Part shown: piece by piece, positions 11,558-23,023 of the stretch | Layout of the letters: each line of letters opens with the position of its first letter | Numbering within the stretch: the stretch's first letter is position 1 | Assembly: GCA_003254925.1 (NCBI GenBank) | Contig: QANZ01048922.1 | Span: forward strand, 1-64,000 | From: Chamaecrista fasciculata | Lineage: Eukaryota; Streptophyta; Magnoliopsida; Fabales; Fabaceae | Direction: 5' to 3' | DNA length: 64,000 bases | Translations under genes and position numbers: made by a program | Notes under the pieces: model-generated | Told to the model about the DNA's origin: nothing | Seen by the model: only the letters and a program-made list of their open reading frames with translations | Database searches by the model: none

Positions 11558-12624
11558 AGGGTAAATTACAAATTAAGTACATGTAGTTAGGCCGAATCTC
11601 ACATCACTGCCGTGTGGTTTCAAAAGTTGCACTTTAGGTACCTGAGATGTTCGACGTTTAGCAATTAAGGTAACTGTGGTTTTATTCCGTCAATTTTAAC
11701 GGAAAATGATGACATGGCGCTCACGTGAGTCAGTGAAAAATCAAATTTTGGTCCACGAACTACGGGATAAGTTTCACTTTGGTCCTAAAATTATTTTTTA
11801 TTTCATTTTGGTCCTCAAACTTTCATATTTGTTTCGTTTTTCGTCCCAAAAATGTTATTTCATATGGTTTACGCTGCTATTTCGAAGTTAAATAATTAAG
11901 ATGAATTATTTCTCTCTCAAATATAGGAGTAATCATGGGCTGGACTTGAGACCCGACCCGGTTAGACTAAGGGCGGGCCATCGGGTCTGGCCGAGCCAAA
12001 CTTGGTTACTTCATTTTTTTTAAAAAAAAAAAATAATATTTTTTATTTTACCCATTTATTTATTTTATGTATTTTTTTTTTATGTTTTTGTTCACCCCTA
12101 CTCAAATACGTAATAATAAGTGAGTTAAAAAAGAGGGGAAGAGAAATTTTCATTCTTAATTACAAATTGGAGATAAACTTGTGGTTAATTTTTTTTCTCT
12201 AATTTATGACTAAGAATAATGATGAAAATTCCGATAAAATCACATTTTGGAGATCAAAACGAGAAAAATGTGAAAGTTTAAGAACAAAATGAAACAAAAA
12301 AGAGCTTTTATGACCAAAATGAAACTTATACCCCATAGTTTGAGAATCAAAAATGAGATTTTAACCTTGGAGTGGAAACCAACGACTAAAATGCAAGAGA
12401 AACCAACGGTTAAGATGCAATAAAAATCGACAGGTTAAGATACATGGGAAATCGATGGCTAAGATTGCGCCACGTCAGCATTTTCCCTTCAAATTAACGG
12501 AACAAAAACACAGGTACCCTAATTGTTAAAACGGCGCACATCTCAGGTACCTAAAGTGCAACTTTTGAAATCACATGATGTGAGATTCGTCCTAACCACA
12601 TATACTTAATTTGTAATTTACCCT
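11558..12624. mobile_element. MULE-type element with about 140-bp terminal inverted repeats
   Basis: The left arm begins AGGGTAAATTACAAATTAAG, and the right end is its reverse complement. The arms stay alignable for about 140 bp (both contain AAAAGTTGCACTTTAGGTAC). The flanks are TATTTTTTA (11550-11558) and TATTTTTTG (12624-12632) if the element is taken to start at GGG, a 9-bp duplication with one mismatch. The interior (11730-12400) holds a second inverted layer of 'TTTTGGTCC' debris and a GC-rich patch at 11940-12000. No coding region is supported. Confidence 0.75.
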
Positions 12625-12965
12625 ATTTTTTGTAAAGCGTTTCCAGAGTTTCCAAGTTGTGTTTGCGCTCGAAAACAACAATCAATTAATTATAGATCAG
12701 GAAAAATACAAAAGAAAAAGAAAGAAAAATTGTCCAACGTTATAATTTGAGGAGAGATGAGATACAATGTATACACGTATGTTAAGTTAGTTTTGTAATA
12801 TAAAGTTACGTGAAATGTGGGGTTTGCAAGCATAAAAAGGCTATTTATAGTAATTAATTAGAAGTTAAGAGAGTTATATAAAATGGGTCGCAATGAAAGA
12901 AATTAAAGAAGACAAGGGAAAAGAAGTGAAGCATGGAAACGGAAATGTTAATTGATGGATTAACT

Positions 12966-14024
12966 GTACTAATTCCAAACGTTCTAAACTATAGTTTTGG
13001 CTTTTAATTTCAAACAACTTTCATGTAGCCCAATGTAATTTTAGTCAATGGATGAAACATCACTGTACTAATTCTTCACTTTTTAAAAATATATCATGGA
13101 AAGTCTTCTTTCCTTATTTTCTCAAACAAATATGGCTTTCAAAACAAACATGCTACTTCTTCCCATATTATAAAACTAGCTCTTTTTAATGCTACTGAAT
13201 TCTACTATCTAATCTCATCTCATTCCCCCCAACTATCACACACTATACACCCCACACGATCTTCAATTGTTTGGCAGAGACCTCCTAATAATTTTCTGAA
13301 ACTTAATGTTGATGGTTCTGCAAAAGATAATCTGATTGGTGCAGGTGAACTCTTGAGAGATAGTAATGACAATTGAGTTGCAAGTTTTAGTGCCTTTATA
13401 GGCCATGGAAATTCCCTAACTGCTGAACTTTGGAGTATCACGAAAGGGATTGAACTTGCCCTCTCATTAAATTACAAGAACTTGATTATTGAGACTGATT
13501 CACTTGTCTCTAAAAATTTAATCAATTCTTCTGCTGCTTTGCCTCATCACCCTCTCTCCACTTTAATTGCTAATTGCAGATTCCTTACCATGCATCTGGA
13601 TGATTTCAAGATTCAACATGTTTTGAGGGAAGCCAACTCCTATGCTGATGCTCTAGCAAATCATGAGAAAACCAAATAGCTTCATTTCACTGTTTTTGAC
13701 TCACTTTCTCCCTTCTTATCTCTCTTATTTCATCAAGACTACTTGGAAGTAGGAGTTATAAGACGGTCTAAGTCTTTGTATGCGAGGAAGCCTCCTTAGC
13801 TGGAATTTCTTTTGCTTGTATTTTGTTCTCTTTTGATCTGTTTCTTCCTTGTTAAGTAGCCTGCTTCTGTTCCTTTTATTTTCTGTTTTGTTGTAAGCTT
13901 CTACTTTAGCTCTTTCTTCGTCTTCATTTCTATTGTATTAGTCATCTTTATTGCTGCTTGATGTCTTCTGTTATCTATGTACTCTACTTCTTTTTAATGA
14001 AATTACTCAATTTTTTACCAAAAA
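12966..14024 (+). mobile_element. 5'-truncated LINE insertion with RNase H domain and 16-bp target duplication
   Basis: A perfect direct repeat AATTGATGGATTAACT flanks the insertion at 12950-12965 and 14025-14040, and the 3' end is A-rich. From about 13280 to 13678 the plus strand encodes an RNase H domain: LKLNVDGSAKDN, then AELWSITKGIELAL, IIETDSLVSKN, and VLREANSYADALANHE before a TAG. The catalytic acidic residues are present (D of NVDGS, E of AELW, D of ETDS, D of SYAD). One in-frame TGA at about 13374 sits where a Trp is expected. The reverse transcriptase is missing because of 5' truncation. The remaining 3' portion (13680-14024) is untranslated. Confidence 0.85.
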
Positions 14025-14249
14025 AATTGATGGATTAACTTGTGAACGCGGAAGGTATAGTGGTGCGTGTAACAGGAAATTAAAAGCACAAATTATTAAT
14101 AATTATTATTCATATATAGACATTTTTCATAAAGACTGTTGGAAATTGTAGGTATGGATGCATGTCAAATAAATCTCATATTTCTTGGATTAAATAATAA
14201 CAAAAAATATATAAATTAAGATGTGAAAATGAAAAAATAACTCATATAT

Positions 14250-14966
14250 CCTGTTTGGATGTGGTAAAATTATGAGGGAAAGTATTGTTAGAAGGAATTT
14301 CAATTACTTGTAACTTATATGTAATATTTGAATAAAGAAATACCAATAATTAAAATTTCAGAGCAATTTAGTAGAATTTATAATTCCACCTAATTAGGAC
14401 ATGTCATTCGGCAGGGATCCACAATAGTTTTGATTTTTTATATTTGGGTACCTAAACCATAACTCTCAGGGACTTGAATGAAATATGTAAAAGTTTCTTT
14501 TTGGAGGGGGGGGGGGGGGGGGNNNNNNNNNNNNNNNNGGAGGGGGGGGGGGGGGTAAAATATACAATTATATTTAAAGTTGAAATAATGCAAGAATTAC
14601 ATAACAGTCCAAATCATGGGAAAAAATTACACTTTAGTCCCTATACAAATTTCAATTTACAGAACAGTCCAAATAATTTTAATATATACAATAATACAAA
14701 TTATTTCACTTATGAAAATTAAATTTACTTAATTTTATTTACTTTTATTAATTTTGAAGCTTCTCTAAATAAAGAATTCTAAATTACTTTGATTTTTTCA
14801 AACAAGATATATTTATATTAATAGAAATTTATATAGTAGCAATTCAAAATTCTAATTCTTATCCAAACAATATATTTTAAATGTGAAGAATTGAAATCAT
14901 GGCAATTCAAATCTCTAGTATTTAAAATTCCATAAAATTTGAAATACTATTATCCAAACACATTAA
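14250..14966. repeat. Probable MITE with CTGTTTGGAT-type ends, containing a gap
   Basis: The left end has CTGTTTGGATGTGG and the right end has ATCCAAACACATTAAGG in inverted orientation. The interior is AT-rich and contains more TCCAAACA motifs. A G-homopolymer run interrupted by 16 N (14523-14538) lies inside. The target duplication is unclear. Confidence 0.4.
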
Positions 14967-14969
14967 GGA

Positions 14970-15830
14970 GTAATGCAATTGCATTAGGAGAGTCACCTTC
15001 ATTGAATAGATAAAAGTGAGTTTAGAACACATAAGTATGAATTATTATCAATGGATAATTACAATTGAAAATTGATGATTGCCGCCCCAACGTGTAAACA
15101 ATACTTTTGAATACATACACGATCGCATTCGAATTTATTATATCATGCATAAGAAAGTAAGAAACCGTCTAATTATCTACTAATAATTTTGCTGTAAGTT
15201 GACTTGTATATATACAAATTTTTAATATATCATACTATATATATACTATATAGTGGTACACAAGGTTACACGGTGATCAGTTGAATTTGGTGAGAAGGGG
15301 TAAGAATTTTGGTTTTGTGTGTTGGGGTGAAGCCAGCGATTAAGTTAAACAAACGTATAAAAGTTGGTTTTGATAGCGACTAATAATGGATGGATTAATT
15401 AATTAGAAACAGCAGAGATTCATTGTTGTGAAATGTGTATACATGCATATATATAAGTCAATATTGCTGAATCTTAAAATTAAAATTGATGTGGATTAAT
15501 AGCGCAAGATACAAAGCACAATAATTAAATTAATTATTGAGACTTGGGAGTAATATATATAGAGACTACACACTAGTGTTGAGATTAAGACGTGGTAGCA
15601 CTAAAAGAGGAACTGAATTATGTTGAAGCATACTGGTCTAGTGGTCTTGATTGATGATGTTCGGACCTGAAAAATTGAACGAAGACGGTTTAATTTTGAT
15701 TAAGACTCTAATTTCATACATAAGTCCAAGAAGAAGAATGAGTCTGAGCACAAATTATGTTTTGATTAATTTTATCATATATAATCAAAATCAAACCATT
15801 ATATAATTATCCTCGGTGAATTAAGATAAA
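14970..15830. other. Non-coding stretch
   Basis: AT-rich DNA with no supported gene or repeat. Confidence 0.45.
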
Positions 15831-15831
15831 T

Positions 15832-17455
15832 AGGGTAAATTACATAAAATGGCCCTGTGGTTTGACCCATTTTCAGACAGGGTCCTGTGGTTTAAAAAGT
15901 GTCAAATAGGGGGCCTGTGGTTTGCTCCGTTAACAAAAAGGATCCTGAGTTACATTTACGTCCAAAATTTAACGGAAATTTTGGCTAAAATATTATTTTA
16001 AAACCCTAATTATTAAACTTTATGCGTTTGACTCCCTATTTGATGAGAGAAGGACTTTGACACAAAAAATGAAAAGTTTCATGGTAATAAATGAAATTTT
16101 ACCCTTGAGTTTAGTTTCTCTTACACCTTAAATTATAGTTCACTCTCTAACAAGATTTTTTTTTTTTACATTTAAGTCATTTTCCTATTATAATAGGATC
16201 AAAGTATAAGAAAATTAAATAAATTGAAATTTTTATCAATTTTACCAGAAAAAAAACAAACAAACCCAGGGTTTGGTATTCTTGAGAAAACGAAGGGAAA
16301 AAGGAACGTTTGGTAGCTATAGTTTCTGATTCAGAGAGAAAGAAGAAGTTAGAAGAAAGAAGAAGGAAGTGGAAATGGGTTTGGTATTCTTGAAGAAAGA
16401 AGAGGGAAGAAGATTTGAAGAAGGAGAGGATGATACTGGGTTTATTTTTTTTGATTCATATTTGCACTAAAATCTTGATAGAAATGCGATTTATGAACTC
16501 CATATTTGCCGACGCCGACAAGCCATGAACCGTGTTCTTCGGAAACTTTTTGAGGCTTTGAATCGGCTTCTTTGATTTCGTTTTTGATGAATGAGTTCAT
16601 GGATTTTCATTTCGCATCTTGGGGATCATTTTTGTGACAAGAAATTTGTGAAAACTCCATTTGATTCAAGTGTGGAACTTGGTTATGTTTTCGAAACTTT
16701 CACGATCTTGAATCGTTTTCATTTTGGATGCCTTTCGAAAATTTGAGACCATAGATCTCTTCCTCTCGTTGACACAATCCTTATCGGCGTTTTGGTTGTT
16801 GAAAACGACGCCGACAATGGAATTATCCGACATGTGCGATCGATGGGTCGTTTGGGTGGGAGTCGGGTGGAGAGGAAGAAGATGAAAGCCTTTTAGCGCA
16901 TATTATATTTTTGGTCCATCCTGTTTTATGAAATTTTCAGCTTGGTCCCTGTTAAATAAAAAAGTGGGTAAGCAAGACCTTAAAAGAAGGATCTTCCATA
17001 AGTTGTTCAGAGGTGGCTGGATTTGTTTTTTTTTTTGTTTGGGTAAAATTGATAAAAATTTTAATTTGCTTATTTTTCTTACGCTTTGATCCTGTTATAA
17101 TAAGAAAAGGACTTAAGTGTAGAAAAGAAATCTTATTGGGGAGTGAACTATAATTTAAGTTGCAAGAGAAACTAAACTTAATGGTGAAATTTCATTTATT
17201 ACTATGAAACTTTTTATTTTTTTGTGTCAAAGTCCTTCTCTCATTAAATAGAGAGTCAAACGCATAAAGTTTAATAATTAGGGTCTTAAAATAATATTTT
17301 AGCCAAAATTTCTGTTAAATTTTGGATGGAAATGTAACTCAAGACCCTTTTTGTTAACGGAGCAAACCACATGTCCCATATTTGACACTTTTTAAATCAC
17401 AGGACCCTATCTGAAAATGGGCCAAACCACATGACCCTTTTATGTAATTTACCCT
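15832..17455. mobile_element. Large MULE-type element with about 420-bp arms and a complex interior
   Basis: The left end reads AGGGTAAATTACATAAAATG and the right end is the diverged reverse complement. The arms align over about 420 bp each (15832-16250 and 17037-17455), sharing AAACTTTATGCGTTTGACTC and the ACCACAGG/CCTGTGGT modules. The flanks share only TAAATA (15827-15832 and 17455-17460), so the target duplication has decayed. The interior (16251-17036) differs in composition, with a purine-rich GAAGAAAGAAG part and a more GC-rich part (16500-16870), and lacks recognisable transposase. It may be captured host sequence, as in Pack-MULEs; no product can be named. Confidence 0.7.
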
Positions 17456-17459
17456 AAAT

Positions 17460-18270
17460 ATTAATGAGCAGATAAAACTATGTTCGACAAGTTAAATGGC
17501 GTTAATTCGATCTCAACAATCTATAGCAGTTACAGGCCTCATCATATGCACACTAGTGAATTTTGTATATGTTAACAGGTATATAAATATTGTTTACAAA
17601 TTTACAAATTTATTTTTTAGATAATTTATATAAAAATAATTATATAAATTTGTTTCTAAAAACAGTTTGACGCTACAGAGATTTTTTTTTTGGTGGTAAT
17701 TGTAACTCCATCATGTTGTGATTTTTTTTTATTTTTTATAAATATATTATGTTATAACGTATAACTGCAAATCGAAGCTTTTTTTATAGTATCTTCTTCG
17801 TAGTGACAAAATGTATTGTTATTAGGCACGTATCTCAATTAATATTCAACTTTATATATTTTTCATAATTAAGAAGTTTGTTGCTATGTTAATTACTTTT
17901 TCTTTTTTGCTTGGTTAAAGAAGCAGTGATATATAAATTAAAAACATGTTGTTAATTGTATTTAGACACACATTTTGGTCATGATTGTAGGTGGTGACTA
18001 TTTGCCTTCAATTAAAATAAACTGTTTAATAAAAAAATAAAAAAAATATATAATAAAATATTTATATTATATGATATCAAATACTAGATACCATAAATAT
18101 TCGTTTATTTCGAACGAAGATCCAATAGTTGAAACAACATTTATATCTACTTAATATCTGATGATTTTTTTTGACATATTTGTATCTTATTTGATATTCG
18201 ATATCCAACATATATCAAATATTTTTTTACAAGTAAATTTAGATGATTATCCAAATGTACATCTAAATTT
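17460..18270. other. Non-coding AT-rich stretch
   Basis: No coding region or defined repeat is seen. Confidence 0.45.
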
Positions 18271-18273
18271 TCA

Positions 18274-18690
18274 TTTTTTTTCGAAAACATAATTTATTCA
18301 AAAGCAAGGCAAAGTCAAGCACAGTACAAACAAAAACACAGTAAAATAATCAAATATCTCCCTAGCATCAACAAGAAAACTAGAAAGAACATCAACTGAA
18401 GAAGGTGGGGGTTTTGCAACAAATTCAAGAGGACCCATCTTCGTGTCAAACAAATTGGCAAGACAATCAGCTGCCAAGTTAACGAATTTAGGGATCCAAC
18501 TAAAGCTATAACCATCTAAAGAATTGAAAAAAAAACAGATCAGACCAGATCCAGAATGCTTCCGCCACAAAACCCACCGTAGAAAACACACGGACACGAG
18601 CAAAGAGCACACAGCTCTAGGAAGGAAAACCGCCGAAAACCACCTAAACTTGAAAATCACCGCTGCAAAAGCTAAGACATACAAAAAAGA
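18274..18690 (-). mobile_element. LINE 3' fragment with partial RNase H domain
   Basis: On the minus strand, an open frame ending near 18298 contains PKFVNLAADCLANLF followed by a linker, as in the C-terminal end of retroelement RNase H domains (the A-D-x-LA motif). A T8 run at 18274-18281 marks the copied poly(A) tail. Only the tail of the domain survives. It is a different subfamily from the other two LINE pieces in the window. Confidence 0.6.
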
Positions 18691-19274
18691 GTGCCGCCAA
18701 TAACCCTAATATGAAATAGGGTGAAATCTCTCATGAAAGAGAGAGGTGATCTCTCACGAGGAGGGGTTTGAGAGAAAACTTGATTCTCATGAGAGAGAAA
18801 TTTTTTAAATAGTGAAAATATTGGTTGAGTGGATTTTTTTTGTTTTGTTTTTTTATAATGGAAATATTGGTTATGAGTGGATTCCAACGTAACGTACGTA
18901 GGTACATAAACTTAAATTTTGTCAACAAACAACACTGAAAAGAATACAAGTAACAGTGCCAGCACGGAATTCTTTAGTGAAAAGAAGTTATTAAAACGTG
19001 ACGTAAAGGCTTAAGGAGTGAATTATAATCAAATTATACCATTGTTTCTTTTTTGAATGAGATATTATAAAGGGTGACATTATGAAGGGTAGATAGTTTG
19101 AGTTATTTAACTTTTAATTATTAGATTTTACATTTTTTATCTCGATATCTATATTTTATAAATTAAAAAAAATCAAATCCAATAATTAAAAAATAGATAA
19201 TTTTAAGTTATCTATCTCTCCATACAACTATCATATAATAAAAAGTAAAGTAATTACTTAGTTGTCTATTTTTA

Positions 19275-19455
19275 ACATGGTTATGAAAATCGGACCGGAC
19301 CGGCCGGTTCAACCGTGAACCGGGCACCAGGCCGGTCCGAGTCACTCCCAGAATCGGCCAGCCAAAGAACCGCTCAAGAACCGGTCGAACAAGCCAAGAA
19401 CCGAGAAAACCGGGCTGAACCGGTGGTAAACCGGTTGAACCGTTTATAATGTGAT
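19275..19455. repeat. GC-rich block of ACCGG/CCGGT motifs
   Basis: A sharply GC-rich island in AT-rich DNA is built of alternating AACCGG, CCGGTTC and GGACCGG units. Such blocks are found in subterminal regions of plant hAT-like elements, but paired terminal repeats and a target duplication were not found, so this is only a probable transposon piece. Confidence 0.4.
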
Positions 19456-20493
19456 TTTTCATTTTTTTTTTTCCTTTTTTGATTTTTTTTGTCTTTTTCA
19501 ATAATTATGGGTAAAATATTAGATAATGTTGATTATGAATCAAAATTTGATAAAGAAAGTGATCATAAAATTTCATTTGATGACATTATATTGATGAATA
19601 TTATGAAAATTGACTATATCTATATTATTGGAATTAGAATTTTATCATTTTTAAGTTTTTTTTATTATTTTAATTTATTTATTTGCTAACGNAAAATATG
19701 ACATTTAAAAGTTGAGATACTATTATTATATATTTAAATTTTACCATAAGATGTGACTAATATGTTAACAAAAACTTAATAAAAAAAATTCAAATAAGAG
19801 TTTGACTATATTATATAGTCAAATACAATCTATAATTTGGTGGATTATCTGTAAGTACCTCTGTAAGTACTTATTAAGCCTTGAGACCTGCCCTAATTCT
19901 GGACTGGGGCGCCATCTCCTCACCTAAATTTTTGTCTACAAAAAAAGAATATCAATGTTTTAATAAGTATTTATTGAGATTGAATGTATATTTTGAAGTT
20001 TGAAGGTTGAATCTAGTGAATATTGGGAATTAAGTAATTTTAAGAGTAAATTAATAATTTAATTTTTTAAAAATAAATGAGTTTCCAATTCAATTTTTGA
20101 AAGAGTGAAATAATAGTTTAATTTTTAAAAGAATTAAATATTAGATTGATGAAGTAAAAAAATATATTATTTAATTATTTTAGAGATGAATGAATATATG
20201 AAACTAGGGGCTTTGCGTGCCCTAACGGACACGCAAATATGTATGTAAAATAAATAAGGGACTAAATTGTTAACTTAGTAAAGAAAGAGAGACCAAATAG
20301 TAAATTTTCTCTTATTTTTAATTTCATAGACTATAGTTTTAAATGTGGACAACCAGAAAGGGGTGGTGCCATATAATATAAGATTATGTAATTTAATTAT
20401 TGGAAGAGAATGATGTATTTTAGGTATTAAAATGTAAAAATGGTTAAAATGGGTAGAAAGGAAAGGAGTGAAGGAGGGAGGGGTATGATGGCA

Positions 20494-20500
20494 TATAAAA
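20494..20500 (+). promoter_or_regulatory. TATA box of the ARGOS-like gene
   Basis: TATAAAA lies about 200 bp before the ATG at 20697. A start about 30 bp downstream (about 20525) would give a 5' leader of about 170 nt. Inference from position and sequence only. Confidence 0.5.
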
Positions 20501-20591
20501 GGGAGAAGTGAGAGATGAAATTGAAAGATAGGGTGAAGCGTGTCCATTGTGGTTAGCTTCAATTCAATTCAATAATATCATCAAAATACAA

Positions 20592-20694
20592 ATGTTGTTG
20601 GAAGATCGATCTGTGTGAGTGAGTGAGTGAGTGACGAAAGAAAGAAAGAAAGCATTAATTAATGTTGTTTGTTGTGGTGGAAGGAAGGAATTAA
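20592..20694 (+). promoter_or_regulatory. Two upstream ORFs in the leader of the ARGOS-like gene
   Basis: uORF1 runs from ATG 20592 to TGA ending 20618 (8 aa). uORF2 runs from ATG 20662 to TAA ending 20694 (10 aa), and its stop lies only two bases before the main ATG at 20697. If the mRNA starts near 20525 both would be translated first and would limit translation of the main frame. A (GTGA)n/(GAAA)n tract lies between them. Confidence 0.5.
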
Positions 20695-20696
20695 GG

Positions 20697-20939
20697 ATGT
20701 GGAAGGAGACGGGTAATATTAATAAGAAGAAGGAGGTAACATTAATATATATATATGGGGTGAAAGGAATGGTAATTTTGGGGACAGTGACGGTGGCTCT
20801 GGTAGTTTTGCCGCTGGTGGTGCCGCCGTTGCCGCCGCCGCCTATGGTGCTCATGATCATTCCTCTTCTCATTTTCTCGCTTTTACTCATCCTCGCTTTT
20901 TCCCCTTTTTCTTCTTCTCCTCCTCACCATCCCTTCTGA
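20697..20939 (+). CDS. ARGOS/OSR-family small organ-size regulator
   Basis: This single-exon frame encodes 80 aa starting MWKETGNINKKK. The product is a small membrane protein of the ARGOS / ARGOS-LIKE / ORGAN SIZE RELATED family, which promotes cell division or expansion in plant organs and in known cases dampens ethylene signalling at the ER. The visible signature is two hydrophobic helices (about residues 26-45 and 53-70) joined by the family's proline-leucine hinge, LPLVVPPLPPPP, then LLILAFSPF near the end. The basic N-terminus is short, so it resembles the smaller OSR members. The first ATG in this frame was chosen; an upstream GTG extension is not credible in a plant. A TATA box and two uORFs precede it. 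No intron or truncation is seen. The family call is firm; the subgroup is not. Confidence 0.8.
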   Translation: MWKETGNINKKKEVTLIYIYGVKGMVILGTVTVALVVLPLVVPPLPPPPMVLMIIPLLIFSLLLILAFSPFSSSPPHHPF

Positions 20940-22465
20940 CCTTTTCATTTATTATTTTTGATCTTCATTATAATCATATAGACTCATCACTTTTGCTTTT
21001 TAATATCTATAGTGTAATGTAGTGTAAATATTCTTAATTAATTAATTAGTTCACTTCTGTGTTTCCAGTATTCGCGATTGTGTTGATCTGAGTGTTTAGG
21101 TATATATGGTTGGAATTGCAACAACTGCAGTCGCAATATATATATTACAGTAATAGTTGTAACCACATTATATTATTTAGGTACTCGCAAATCTACAATC
21201 GTAATACACATATATAATTCGTAAACAAACGCCACTGCAAATTGCAACCAAATAAACTGAAATGAAACAGAGTAATATGAGTGTACGTAAGTCGGAGGGA
21301 GCAATGTATTCTTTTTAGTATTTTATGTCCACAATCACAATGGCACGCACGCACAACCGCGAATCTAGCCAGCAAAATCCGTGGTTATTGTCTTCCTATT
21401 TCCTAAGCTTCGGTTTACATTTCTAATTAATTAATTAGTATTAAACAGAGAGTTCCCAATGGAATCATATCGCGCCCGTTATAGGCAAAAGTCAATGAAA
21501 GAAAGAAAGAAAGAAAGAGGAAGAAATGAATTAGAGACAAAAACTTAACAAAAAAGAAAAGAAAAAGAACAAGAAGAGGAGAGTGACTTGAGTGATGATT
21601 GTTTGTTTGTTGGGTAAGATGAGCAGAGATTTCTACCCAGACAAGAGGACACGTGGATGGGTGGAAGCAGCACAAATAGAAGGAAAAGGATGGCTTTTGT
21701 TTTATTAATTAATCTTGAAAGAAAAAGAGAGAATTAGTATTAGCATGAGTATTACGGAGATTCGGATAGTGATTAGTGAACCGTGGGCGACATATATAAT
21801 AACCAGGTTCATCTGTATCTATCTCCATACAACTCATTAGCATTTAGCGCCCACTCCAATTACTACTCTCCTACTACGTACTCCCTCCCTCCCCTCTCTA
21901 CCTTATTTTATCACTAACTTTGCTTTTTTAATTTTGAATTTACATATTTATTCATTAAATAATAGAATTATATATTTTCACTAACAATTGCTTGATCTAA
22001 TGATAGGCGAGCTATACTCTATAATTCTAAATAAAAAGACTATAGTTCAATTTTTTCAAATTAATGTTGTTGAAAGGGTTTTAATTTGCCAACTCTTTCA
22101 ACACAAATAAACAAGGATACTTATGATTTAATATACATACATATATATATATATATTGGTTATTTTATTTTTTGTACAAACTATTTAGTCACACCAATAA
22201 TGTCTTAGAGACTAACTAATTGATGTTTGTAAAAAAAGGGTCAAAACCTCATTTTGATCCTCAAATTATAGGACAGATTTCTTTTTGGTCTTCAAAGTTT
22301 TATGAGTTTTATTTTGGTCCTCAAACTTTTTCTTTTGTTCCACCTTTATTAAAAAATGATTTCATCTAGTTTCTACCACTATCTCTGATTTAACTTGAAC
22401 AGTTGATATGAACAATTTCTCTTACACACGTGTTTTGATAAGTGAGTTGAAAAATATAGATTTTT
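20940..22465. other. Non-coding intergenic stretch
   Basis: It holds a (GAAA)n microsatellite at about 21500, a CT-rich patch at about 21880-21900 and 'TTTTGGTCC' transposon debris at 22240-22350. No gene is supported. Confidence 0.45.
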
Positions 22466-22469
22466 TTTT

Positions 22470-23023
22470 GGCTAAAGTGCACTTTTGGTCCCATAACTTT
22501 GGCAAAGGTCTCAATTCGGTTCCATAACTTTTTTTGTTGCAATTTTGGTCTTATAACTTTGGCAAAGGTTTCAATTTGGTCCCATAACTTTTATTGTTGC
22601 AACTTTGGTCCAATAACTTTTGAATATGTTTCACTGTTGGTCCCAAGCTGATTTCCATCCATTATCTACCGTTAAAAATGATCTGACATACTGAGTTGGA
22701 TGATGAAGTGGCAAATATGAGTGAAGTTATGTGATGGATGAAAATCAGCTTGGGACCAACGTACAGTGCAACATTTTTCAGAAGTTATGGGACCAAAATT
22801 GCAACAAAAAAGTTATGGGACCAAATTGAGACATTTGTCAAAGTTATGGGACTAAATTGAGACCTTTGCCAAAGTTATGAGACCAAAATTGCAACAAAAA
22901 AAGTTATGGGACCAAATTGAGACCTTCGTCAAAGTTATGGGACCAAAATTGCAACAAAAAAAAAGTTATGTGATCAAATTGAAACCTTTGCCAAAGTTAT
23001 GGGACTAAAAGTGCACTTTAGCC
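22470..23023. mobile_element. Mutator-like foldback element (copy 2)
   Basis: It has the same ends (GGCTAAAGTGCACTTTTGG and its inverse) and the same modular arms as the element at 10628-11143, with a related centre (TTACGTGATGGATGAAAATC versus a Mutator-like core in copy 1 differing in orientation). The length is 554 bp against 516 bp, because the arms carry different numbers of the unit of about 60 bp. The flanks are T-runs (9 T on the left, 7 T then AA on the right), so the 9-bp duplication cannot be read cleanly. Confidence 0.8.

Noticed and set aside
18672..20562. Several 60-97 aa frames in this interval
   Set aside because: Low-complexity, no conserved motifs, no splice or promoter context; chance open frames.
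20631..20696. GTG-start extension of the ARGOS-like gene
   Set aside because: Plant genes do not normally start at GTG; the first in-frame ATG is 20697 and the family's N-terminus is variable.
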